64,000 bases of DNA from Lathyrus oleraceus (lineage: Eukaryota; Streptophyta; Magnoliopsida; Fabales; Fabaceae). The stretch is taken from contig NC_066583.1 of assembly GCF_024323335.1 (NCBI RefSeq), positions 268,541,416 to 268,605,415 on the forward strand, read 5' to 3'. Position numbers and translations under genes: made by a program. Shown here one piece after another: positions 1 to 8,844 of this stretch. The notes beneath the pieces were generated by a model that worked only from the letters and a program-made list of their open reading frames with translations, did not search any database and was not told where the DNA came from. Within the stretch, counting starts at the first letter, position 1. Every line of letters starts with the position of its first letter.

Positions 1-598
1 TTTAACTATATCCCTCAGATACTGCCTAGCGTACGGTACATTCCGAGGTGTAGTCCAGCGTACGACTACTTTCTTCTTCAGATACATCTTTCATATATAC
101 TCCATGTCAACATTCATTCTGACATCCTCCTAACGATGGCATCTATAAGCCCATCCCAAATATTCATTACAAATACAACATATACAAATACTATCAGATA
201 TAGCCTAGCATACGGTTCGCCCTGATTCATCTCAACACATGACTCCTTCAACTCAGATACGATCTAGCGTACGATCCATTCAGACCTTCAAATCTTCAAA
301 TACCACTCAAATATAGTCTAATGTACGACCAAGTTAGACCTTCAAGTCAGATTCTGCAAATACAGTCTAATGTACGACCAAGTTAGATCGTCAAGTCCTC
401 GGATTCTGCCCAGATACAGTCTAATGTACGATCAAGTTAGACCAGATTCTGCTCAGTGACAGTCTAATGTACGACCAAGTTAGACCGTCAAGTCCTCGGA
501 TTCAACTCGAACACAGTCTAATGTACGACCAAGTTAGACCAGATGCTGCTCAAATACAGTCTAATGTACGACCAAGTTAGACCTTCATCCCTTGCTCA
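1..598 (+). repeat. 3' untranslated region of Ogre/Tat element A: short interspersed hairpin units
   Basis: This is noncoding sequence made of related short units. Six copies of a unit of the form GTCTAATGTACGACC followed by AAGTTAGACC lie between about 315 and 592, roughly 45-55 bp apart. Before them stand single variants at 23-38, 50-69, 202-217 and 261-276. All share an 8-nt core of the TAGCGTAC type flanked by complementary arms. The block lies on the 5' side of a polypurine tract and an LTR, so I read it as the region between the integrase gene and the 3' LTR of a plus-strand element whose coding part is outside the window. Tandem repeats in this position are known for Ogre/Tat elements of legumes. 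Confidence 0.7.
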
Positions 599-1806
599 GA
601 TGCTACCTTCGGACAGGTACATTTCTGAATGGTAGTCTAGTATACGGCTACTCCCTTGCTCAGGTGCTACCTTCGGACAGGTACATTCCTGAATGGTAGT
701 CTGGTATACGGCTACTCCCTTACTCAGGTGCTACCTTCGGACAGGTACATTCCTGAATGGTAGTCTGGTACTACTCCCTTACTCAGGTGCTACCTTCGGA
801 CAGGTACATTCCTGAATGGTAGTCTGGTATACGGCTACTCCCTTGCTCAGGTGCTACCTTCGGACAGGTACATTCCTGAATGGTAGTCTGGTATACGGCT
901 ACTCCCTTACTCAGGTGCTACCTTCGGACAGGTACATTCCTGAATGGTAGTCTGGTACTACTCCCTTACTCAGGTGCTACCTTCGGACAGGTACATTCCT
1001 GAATGGTAGTCTGGTATACGGCTACTTCCCTTGCTCAGGTGCTACCTTCGGACAGGTACATTCCTGAATGGTAGTCTGGTATACGGCTACTTCCCTTGCT
1101 CAGGTGCTACCTTCGGACAGGTACATTCCTGAATGGTAGTCTGGTATACGGCTACTTCCCTTGCTCAGGTGCTACCTTCGGACAGGTACATTCCTGAATG
1201 GTAGTCTGGTATACGGCTACTTCCCTTGCTCAGGTGCTACCTTCGGACAGGTACATTCCTGAATGGTAGTCTGGTATACGGCTACCTCCCTTGCTCAGGT
1301 GCTACCTTCGGACAGGTACATTCCTGAATGGTAGTCTGGTATACGGCTACTTCCCTTGCTCAGGTGCTACCTTCGGACAGGTACATTCCTGAATGGTAGT
1401 CTGGTATACGGCTACTTCCCTTGCTCAGGTGCTACCTTCGGACAGGTACATTCCTGAATGGTAGTCTGGTATACGGCTACTCCCCTTGCTCAGGTGCTAC
1501 CTTCGGACAGGTACATTCCTGAATGGTAGTCTGGTATACGGCTACTCCCCTTGCTCAGGTGCTACCTTCGGACAGGTACATTCCTGAATGGTAGTCTGGT
1601 ATACGGCTACTCCCCTTGCTCAGGTGCTACCTTCGGACAGGTACATTCCTGAATGGTAGTCTGGTATACGGCTACCCCCTTACTCAGATGCTACCTTCGG
1701 ACAGGTACATTTCTGAATGGTAGTCTACTATACGGCTACTCCCTTACTCAGATGCTACCTTCGGACAGGTACATTTCTGAATGGTAGTCTAGTATACGAC
1801 TACTCC
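599..1806 (+). repeat. Minisatellite of about 19 units, 64/65 bp
   Basis: About 19 consecutive units each contain GCTACCTTCGGACAGGTACA followed by a GTAGTC...GGCTAC hairpin. The spacing is 65 bp in the middle of the array (for example 1031, 1096, 1161) and 64 bp where one T is lacking. Two units, near 721-780 and 901-960, lack about 5 bp and so lose the hairpin. Central units are almost identical while edge units (599-660 and 1680-1806) are more divergent, as expected from unequal exchange. One extra isolated unit lies near 1891. No reading frame runs through the array. Confidence 0.92.
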
Positions 1807-2411
1807 CTTTTCAGCAGATTCAGCCTAATGGACGGCTCATTCTGCTCAGATATGGTTTAATGTACGACCAAGTTAAACCTTCATCTTCTCAGATGCTACC
1901 TTCGGACAGGTACATTTCTGAATGGTAGTCTAGTGTACGACTACTCCCTTTTCAGCAGATTCAGCCTAATGGACGGCTCATTCTGCAACTCAGAGACGAT
2001 CTAGCGTACGATCCATTCTGATCTTTCATCCCCATCAAAGTCATCCGCCTAACGAACAGCTCACTCTGGTACTCAGATATGATCTAGCGTGTGATCCATT
2101 CTGATCCCTTATCCCCAGCAGTATATAGCATACTCTGACTCCCCAGCGAAGTCAACAACATGATGGATGATTCACTATACGGTCTAGCGTATGACCCGGT
2201 ATGACATCCATGTCTTCAGACATCGTCTAACGTACGACGCAATCGGAAGCTCGTCATCAAACTTCCTGGATGGCATCTCTAAGCCCATCTCCATCAAGAC
2301 TAGCTCCTAATTGACAAGTGCAAATTTTCGGGGCATTCTAGTGTTCAATAATCTTTCACCTCCAGACCACGAACGGCACATACCATTCCACTCTCTCGGT
2401 TCAAGAATATT
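1807..2411 (+). repeat. Mixed hairpin units before the 3' LTR of element A
   Basis: This noncoding stretch continues the same family with mixed variants: AGCC/GGCT arms at 1822-1837, GGTT/GACC inside a longer GGTTTAA/TTAAACC pair near 1854-1880, GTAGTC/GACTAC near 1925-1944, GATC/GATC near 1998-2013 and 2081-2096, GGTC/GACC near 2181-2196 and CGTC/GACG at 2224-2239. The 8-base loop stays recognisable while the arms differ. The rest of the segment shows no gene. Confidence 0.65.
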
Positions 2412-2424
2412 GAACAGGGGCAGC
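2412..2424 (+). other. Polypurine tract of element A
   Basis: The purine-rich run GAACAGGGGCAG ends one base before the TGTCATA start of the LTR at 2425. A polypurine tract directly 5' of an LTR primes plus-strand DNA synthesis, so this LTR is the 3' LTR of an element transcribed on the plus strand. Confidence 0.7.
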
Positions 2425-2563
2425 TGTCATACCCCAAAATTTGCCCATCAATAGTTCAAGACATTTTTCAGGGGCATTCCGACTCATTTTATGGCACTGA
2501 TCTTAAAGGGACAAAGGCCCAGCTCACGAATGGCCCAATCCAGAAAATGGCCCAAACTGGCCT

Positions 2564-2680
2564 GTTCGCTACACGCTCGCCTAGCGAACGTTACGTTCGC
2601 TACACGCTCGCCTAGCGAACGTTCGCTACACGCTCGCCTAGCGAAGCAAACGTTCGCTACCAGCTCGCCTAGCGAGGCTG
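2564..2680 (+). repeat. GC-rich tandem hairpins in LTR A
   Basis: Four consecutive units each read GTTCGCTA, a 10-nt loop on CACGCTCGCC, then TAGCGAAC. The first two have a perfect 8-bp stem (2564-2589 and 2595-2620). The third and fourth have one or more mismatches. Related GCTCGCTAG/CTAGGCGAG fragments recur near 3170-3220. The units lie about 60 bp upstream of the TATA box, so they may belong to the LTR promoter. No function can be read from the sequence alone. Confidence 0.85.
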
Positions 2681-2739
2681 ACAGACAACAAAAAATTTCG
2701 GGCTTCGTTCTGAGCCCATTAGGTCATGAAAAAGGGCAT

Positions 2740-2747
2740 TATAAATA
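2740..2747 (+). promoter_or_regulatory. TATA box of LTR A
   Basis: TATAAATA lies about 315 bp into the LTR in a GC-richer context, the usual place for the U3/R boundary of a gypsy LTR. Transcription would be expected to start 25-35 bp downstream. Confidence 0.55.
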
Positions 2748-3481
2748 CCAGCACTTCAGTAATGAAAGAGGGACGAAAAACAGAGGGAGACAGACGAAAA
2801 CCCTGGCACAAAAACCCTGGAGGCTACTTTAGAAACCCTGAAGGCCGCTCCTCCGTTCCGAAGCGACCACCGCCCAACTCAATCCGGCTCGCCAATTCAA
2901 GGTTGCAATTCGATTGCAAACAGGTTTGCATTACTATTATCGCTTTATTTTCTTAATTTGCATGTGATACCGCTTTATGTTCTTAACTTGCATGTGATAT
3001 TATAATTGAATTCATAAACATATTTGAGGTTTTGCATGTGAATTTAAGTGTGCCTGAATATTGTGAATGCTGAACCGTATAATTATGTGTTGGATGCCAT
3101 AAGCCATGCCGCAGGTTGAAGTCATACTGTTCTGAAATTCAAAACCCGCAGCCGCTCGCTAGCACATCGCTAAGCGAGCATGTAGCGAGTATTCGCTAGG
3201 CCCTCGCTAGGCGAGGAAGAGGCGAACGGGACAGTCGCTAATATTTTGTTTGTTATGTCCTATGCGTATCTGATCTATTCTATGTTAATTATGCACTGTT
3301 TTGCCTGACATTCATGCTGCTGTATTTTCTTTTGCGGTGTAATCTTCGATTACACCCCGATTTGGTATTCTAACCCGTTTGTTGAATTTTGCCAAGGTTC
3401 ACATGTCCCAGGAAAAGATTGCCGTTAGGTCTTCCACTTTATTTGTGGGATACCCTTGGGGAGACTCACCCTAAATTGCTT

Positions 3482-3546
3482 AATTAATTTTAATGTGTTA
3501 ATTTTAATGTATTAATTTTAATGTATTAATTTTAATGTATTGATTT
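3482..3546 (+). repeat. 15-bp AT-rich tandem repeat in LTR A
   Basis: About four units of TTAATTTTAATGTAT follow each other with one or two substitutions. This is a local slippage array inside the LTR. Confidence 0.8.
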
Positions 3547-4431
3547 TAGTATGGACTTAATTACTTAATTGACTTTAAAATATGACCTTTAAATAAGTGA
3601 TCTTGGACCTCTCTTTGCTGCCTTACGGTATTACGGTATAACGGTCATGTCCCGCGAATGTGGGGATACACTTAGCAATGGCCCTTCGATTAAATCATCA
3701 TAAAATAAATCATAGTCCCTCGGATGTTGCCTTCGAAAATACGATAGTGTCCCTCGATGACCCTTCGGTGTAGCCTACGGTTAAATGATGATCGTCCCTT
3801 CGAATGGTAAGGTATCCTTACAACTGTTGCCTTCAATGACCAATCGATGACCCTACGATGTCCCTTCACATCCAAAGGATAAGATTACTTACTTCTCAAT
3901 AGTAAGGACAGTTTTACCCTCATAAGGATAGGAAATGCCCATAACGACCTCAGGAAGGTATAACTCTCAATTACTGGATCATAACCTAAAACATTTTCCA
4001 CCCCTCACACTTTACACTTTACAAATCCTAGAAAATCACCACTTGGTATACATTCATACTAGAATCATTACCGAGTTATATTTTTCTAAACCATTTTCAA
4101 AATCAAATGAGATAAATACTTTGTATACATTCATACGAGAATCATTACAAAGTTAAACTCTCTTTCAAACATTTTTTAAGCAATTCACCGACACTTTTCA
4201 GACAAAAATATAAGTGATCTAGTAATTAAGAGCCCATGGATAACCATGGATACAAAGGGTGCTAACACCTTCCCTTTGTATAATGTACCTCCCGAACCCA
4301 AAATCTATTGAGGTCTTTCCTGTTCTTTTCCACCTTTCCTTATTGGATAAAAGAAAAGTCGGTGGCGACTCTTGCTATCCGCGACATTGCGATAAAAAGC
4401 AAAACACCCCAAGTCAGTTCACCGTATGACA

Positions 4432-5262
4432 CACAAAAATGAAACCTTCCGTATCTGGAGACGTCTTCTGGTCCCCCGATTTCTGTCGGTTGTAACCTCC
4501 GGCAGCAACCCTGGCCTAGTTGCTTACCAACCTAACTTGGTAGCCAGACAATTTGGCCTTTGTCAGTTTGTTCCCAAGTCCCTGTATTCTTCTCCCGACT
4601 TACTCACAAACATCCTTTGTGATCAACCCTGAAGTATGATCCAAGAAGATCTTGAGACCCTTTGGGATAACCGACCAAAGCTCCATTCCACTCCCTTTCA
4701 ATCAGCCTTCTTCTACACTGAAGAGTTTGATTATTGGTGGCAGTCGCATCTTGCTGTTTACATTGGCGCTCCTGAGGCCAAATTATCTGAACTAACTCAG
4801 GCTCTTGTTTATTTGCAGGCGAAATCGACCAAGTGTAAGGTTCTCCATGCCAAACAAATTCGCGCTTTTCAGAACTATTTCCAAGTTGTGTATCGACCTG
4901 ATAATCTTCGTCGGACCATCTTTGAGGTCGCGTCCGAATTAAAGGATAAGGTAACCGACAGACTCCCAAAACTTAAAATCCCTGGTTACGCGAAAGACAA
5001 GTATCTTTACGCCCTTCATTTTGGAAACATCAAGTTCCCTCCTTTGCCATCTAGCCCATTGGCTTTGGCCTTTGGCAATTCGGTTCCAGAGTGGTATTAT
5101 TGTCCCTTTTCACACGTACAAAATGCTTATAAGAAAAAGGCCGACAGAGTGGTACCGACGAAGCATTATCTTCCCTACTACTCACGGCCACTTCATATTG
5201 ATCCTCAATATGTTAGCGTGTTCGAATCCACACAAATTGGTAACACTTTTCTGGAAAGATAA
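4432..5262 (+). pseudogene. Antisense extra gene of element B, part 1: C-terminal part of a plant-mobile-domain-like region
   Basis: The reading frame from 4432 enters already inside a protein (WRRLLVPRF, LVARQFGLCQ), hits a TGA near 4630 and continues in frame to 5262. The residue pattern is that of the C-terminal half of the plant mobile domain, known from MAIN-like proteins and Mutator-type transposons. Markers are a FYTEEFDYWWQSH segment, VPEWYYCPF and a YYSRPLHIDPQY segment. The first part is missing because LTR A ends at 4431. The gene runs opposite to gag-pol between integrase and the lost 3' LTR, a position where Tat elements often carry extra reading frames. Lineage and position are firm. 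The domain name is moderately sure. Confidence 0.6.
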
Positions 5263-5318
5263 CACCTCCTTTTAGTTGGATTTCGTCGCTTAGTTGCTTT
5301 TTATGTTTCATTACAGCG

Positions 5319-6368
5319 ATCCCCCTAGACCCTGTGGATCACATTCCTACCAATGAACCCACATTTTCGACACAAGAGACTCAGGTTCGACTCTGGCTGA
5401 ATTGCCGTTTTCTTTTACCTCGGTTTTTATTCTTAACCGTCATTTCCCCTCTTGCAGGCTGCTCCTGAGAAGTCCTTTGATGATGACGGGCAACCTATTG
5501 CCCAAGTTTTGAAAAAACCCAGTTCTTCGATATGCATCTATATGAAGCAATCTCACTCAACCTTGTGATTTCTCTAAGGAAAACAATACGTGGTCTCTAA
5601 CTTCTTACTTATGTGCAGGGTCAACCACGTTCGACAGACCCAACTGTCTCCTCTCACTCCAAGAAATCCAAAAAACACAAACGCTTTGCTGCCACAGGAT
5701 CTGAGGTATTTCTTGTCGGCTTGTCTGATCTTCTGACTAGAATATCCACTTATAACCTCTCTTCATGTCTGCAGCCGACTCAACCATCTTCTCAGCACTC
5801 CCACAAATCCAAAGGCCATCAGGGCCATAAAAGAAAGAAGCACGATTCTCCCTCCAGGAGTGGTGAAGCCAAGAAAAAGAAACACCACAAAGTGCTCACT
5901 CCAAAGGCTCCTGCTTTAGATGCCGACACTATTGTGGTCGACACTTCCCTCCTTAATAAAGCTCCTGATCCAGTTGTGGGGGCTTCGCAGTCGACCAACA
6001 CCCTCACTGCTGTTATCTTGGGGGAAGAAAATCCAGATGTCGTTTCCCATACACTGACACAGGCAATCACTTGTTTTACTATCTTTTCCCTTGAATCACT
6101 AGACTCTTCTTACAAACATCTTTTTCTCTTACAACAGGCTGATGCTTCTGATGAGCCATCTCACACTGTCACCGACTACACTCCCTCGTCGTCGGCTTCT
6201 TCCCCAACTCACCAAGAACCCTCTGTCGACACTGCTGGTGAGTTCATTGGCTTCCCTATCCAAATTAGTTATAGTGACTCTGATTCATTCACTAGCCCTG
6301 CAACGCACACGGATTCTAGTTCGACTAGTTTTAACTCTAGTCTTTCTTCAGCTTCCTTGCCTTTGTAG
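5319..6368 (+). pseudogene. Antisense extra gene, part 2: basic Lys/His-rich exons with introns
   Basis: Short coding pieces are separated by what look like spliceosomal introns. Likely exons are about 5319-5384, 5458-5530, 5619-5704, 5775-6060 and 6139-6368. The 3' sites ttacag, cttgcag, gtgcag, ctgcag and aacag precede them, and GT donors stand at 5385 and 5705. One donor near 6061 reads GC. The encoded protein is strongly basic, with KKSKKHKR and HKRKKH runs like nuclear localisation signals, then Ser/Thr/Pro/Asp-rich and probably disordered. The frame stops at 6366-6368 before the coiled-coil part resumes. Exon limits are inferred by eye from splice consensus and codon flow. Confidence 0.5.
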
Positions 6369-6461
6369 GATTCAAGGGAACCAGGGGATGTCGGCACCAC
6401 GAAAAACCAACCTTCTCAGACTACTCCTATATCAACTACTTCTCATTCATCTTCCCAGGGG

Positions 6462-7226
6462 TTGGCCATAAAGCCTTCTGCTCTAGCAGTAATTGCTAGG
6501 CTTCATAGCCTAGTAAGGTCATGTGATGCTTCTTCAGATTCTGAGCAGCATCACCATTCTGGTAAGATGGATTTTGAGGCGACGAAAACCAAAGCTCTAA
6601 TGGACAAGGTTCGTTTCCACGCTTTGAATCCTAACCTCCCTCATGTGCTTATGAATTAACCTGTTGTCGGCCCAGAGATCTTGCATGTGCTTGCCCAACT
6701 CAAAGAGCTCCAGCTTTCAGAATATGCTAAGTGTGCAACGACCGCTTTAGAAAAACTTTTGGTTCCCATGCTGCGTCATCTCGACAGCATTAGGGAAAAT
6801 GAGCGTCAGATCGTAACTATTGAGGCCTTTGTGAAGGAAAAATGGGAGTTGGTGATGAATTCCGACGCAGAGGTCACCAAGTTGCTGGGGACGATTGAGG
6901 AGAAGAAAAAGGAATTGGCCTTCAAACAAACAAGGGTTGCTGAGATACGCCAGCAAATTGATGACCTTCAGTGTCACATCGCTGCTTTAGACAGTGAGTT
7001 GGAGTCAATTACTAAGGAGGAGTCGTGCTTTGTCGACAAAGCCATAAAGCATATCCAAGATACTGTGGAGCAGACCACCAGCGATGCCTTGGCGGTAGCT
7101 GAAGAACTTTCCACCGTTGAAAAGAAGCTTGAACAACTTAAAGTCCAGGCCAACACCTTGGAACCTACGCTTCTCCACTACAACTTTGAGCTTCAATCCT
7201 TTCGCTCTAGATTCGACCAACTTTGA
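6462..7226 (+). pseudogene. Antisense extra gene, part 3: C-terminal coiled coil
   Basis: After a linker at 6462-6659, which ends in a TAA, an open frame at 6681-7226 (181 residues) has the heptad-like, charged, Leu-rich pattern of a long coiled coil: repeated Glu/Lys/Gln with Leu/Ile/Val at a/d positions and no Pro from about residue 40 on. Examples are IEEKKKELAFKQTRVAEIRQ and IDDLQCHIAALDSELESI. The stop at 7224-7226 is followed by T-rich noncoding sequence that is shared with the C-terminal tail of the integrase frame on the other strand. Mobile-domain-like plus coiled-coil architecture suggests a DNA-associated or self-associating protein, but this is inference. No catalytic residues are visible. 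Confidence 0.55.
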
Positions 7227-7379
7227 CCGATTATTTTTTATGTAATATTTGAGCAATGGCCTTTTTTTGCCAGTTTTTTATGTCATCATTTTTATTTTTT
7301 AGCACTGTGTATATTTAATTTTTTGTGCCTTTATAGCTGGTTTCAAACATAGTTTTCTCCAACCTAGTTTATTCGACAA

Positions 7380-8832
7380 CCATTTAGTCTGTCGAAATCT
7401 TGACCTCTTGAAGGAGAGGCCTATACTTTTTTAAATATTTTCCATTTACCCTCAAAATTCGCCTGTCTGGTGCCAACTCTTCGACCTCGTAGGCGTTATT
7501 AGAGAAAACCTACAAAACCTTAAACGGTCCTTCCCAATTTGGGGACCATTTACCCAAAACTCTATCATTTCTATCCATAGGCAAGATCACTCTCCAAACT
7601 AAATCGTCGACAACGAACATTTTGCCTTTCACCTTCTTATTGTAGGCTCTGGCGACTTTTTCTTTCTGCCTTTGTAGTGAATCCAAGGCTAACGTTCTCT
7701 CCTCATCTAAATCGACCAGTTCGTCTTCCATCATGCTTCAATAATCTTCAGAAGGTATTTCATATTGCCTTTGGGTTCTGACTGCCTGAACCTGAATCTC
7801 TACTGATAACACTGCATCGTGCCCATATACCAGTCGAAATGGAGTTGTTCCAGTTGCTTCTTTTGGCGATGTTCGACATGCCCACAAAGCTTGATCTAAC
7901 GTCTTATGCCAATTTCTTGGCTTCTTGCCTATATGTTTCTTTATTAGGCTAATGATCACTTTATTGGCCGCTTCGACTTGGCCATTTTCCTGTGCGTAAT
8001 AGGGGGTAGAAGTCAATAATTTGATTCCCATTTCTTTTGCAAAATCTTCCACTTTTCGACCAGTAAAGACTGACCCATGGTCGGTTGTAATTGTTTCTTG
8101 GATACCAAATCTGCAGATGATATGACTTTGGACAAAGTCTATCACAGCCTCTTGGTCTACATTTGTCAATGTTACGGCTTTGACCCATTTTGTGAAATAG
8201 TCGATACCGACCAAAACATACCTTTGTTGTTTCGACGAAGCTGGTTTTATTTCTCCAATCACATCCAGTGCCCACCCTCGGAAAGGCCAGGGCTTCACCA
8301 TTGTATGCAACTCGCTTGCGGGCACATGTTGTATGCCCTCATGCAATTGGCATTCCTGACAGCTTTTAGAAAATTCAATGCAATCTTTCAACATTGAAGG
8401 TCAATAAACTCCTGAGCGCATCAAAAGCCATTTCATCTTTAGTCTTGCTTGATGCGCCCCACATGCTCCACTATGTACACTAGACACAACCACATATGCC
8501 TCACTTTCTCCTAGGCATTTTAGTAAAACTCCTTCAGTTGTCTTTTTGAACAATTCATCATTCACCAGGACGTAGCTGAGGGCCCTATATTTTACCTTTC
8601 GATCTGTTGACCCTATAGGATTACGTAAATAATTGACCAACGATTTACGCCAATCACTTTCTCCCTCGTCGTCGACGGTCAGAATTTCAAAATGATATTT
8701 ATCTACAACTCCCAACTTTATAATCGACAAATCTGATGGTGATAACAATGTCGCTCGTACCTTCTCTCTTACTTGGACCTCTTCTTCATCCTGATCTTTC
8801 GACACTTTGTACCCTGAAGCTTCCTGCGCCAA
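7380..8832 (-). pseudogene. Integrase of element B (three nonsense codons)
   Basis: The minus frame from 8832 continues the polyprotein in one phase but has stops at 8401-8403 and 7738-7740 (both TGA) and at 7510-7512 (TAG). Domains in order: a linker after RNase H; an HHCC zinc-binding domain (HSGACGAHQ then SCQEC); the catalytic core with the Asp of WALDVIGEI, the Asp of TTDHGSVF and the Glu of ENGQVEAANK, so the DDE triad is present; and a C-terminal DNA-binding part (WRVILPMDR, KWSPNWEGPFKV) whose frame can be followed past the last stop to about 7380. It would join the DNA copy into the host genome. The first two stops sit where relatives have Trp. I see no frameshift here. Confidence 0.85.
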
Positions 8833-8844
8833 AGCATTTGCCCT

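Larger units (their letters stand above)
2425..4431 (+). mobile_element. 3' LTR of plus-strand Ogre/Tat-type Ty3/gypsy element A
   Basis: The 2007-bp LTR starts TGTCATACCCCAAAATTTGC and ends TATGACA, giving a perfect 7-bp terminal inverted repeat (TGTCATA/TATGACA). A polypurine tract lies just upstream. The 3' part carries landmarks also seen in the solo LTRs at 33740 and 40808: a segment on 'taacaccttccctttg' and a 'cggtggcgactc' block near the end. A TATA box lies at 2740 and short tandem repeats at 2564-2680 and 3482-3546. The next bases, CACAA at 4432-4436, would be the right-hand target-site duplication. The left one must lie outside the window. Reading frames inside the LTR are short and not supported. 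Confidence 0.82.

Noticed and set aside
599..1806. Regular repeats with similar spacing could suggest a CRISPR array.
   Set aside because: The units are contiguous 64/65-bp tandem copies without unique spacers, in a plant retrotransposon 3' region.
2491..2956. Open frames of 113 and 76 codons in LTR A.
   Set aside because: They are created by the GC-rich hairpin repeats and the LTR leader. They have no family features and lie across the TATA box.
4604..4969. Minus-strand frame of 121 codons.
   Set aside because: It lies opposite the mobile-domain-like exon, has no recognisable residues, and is a by-product of that coding strand.
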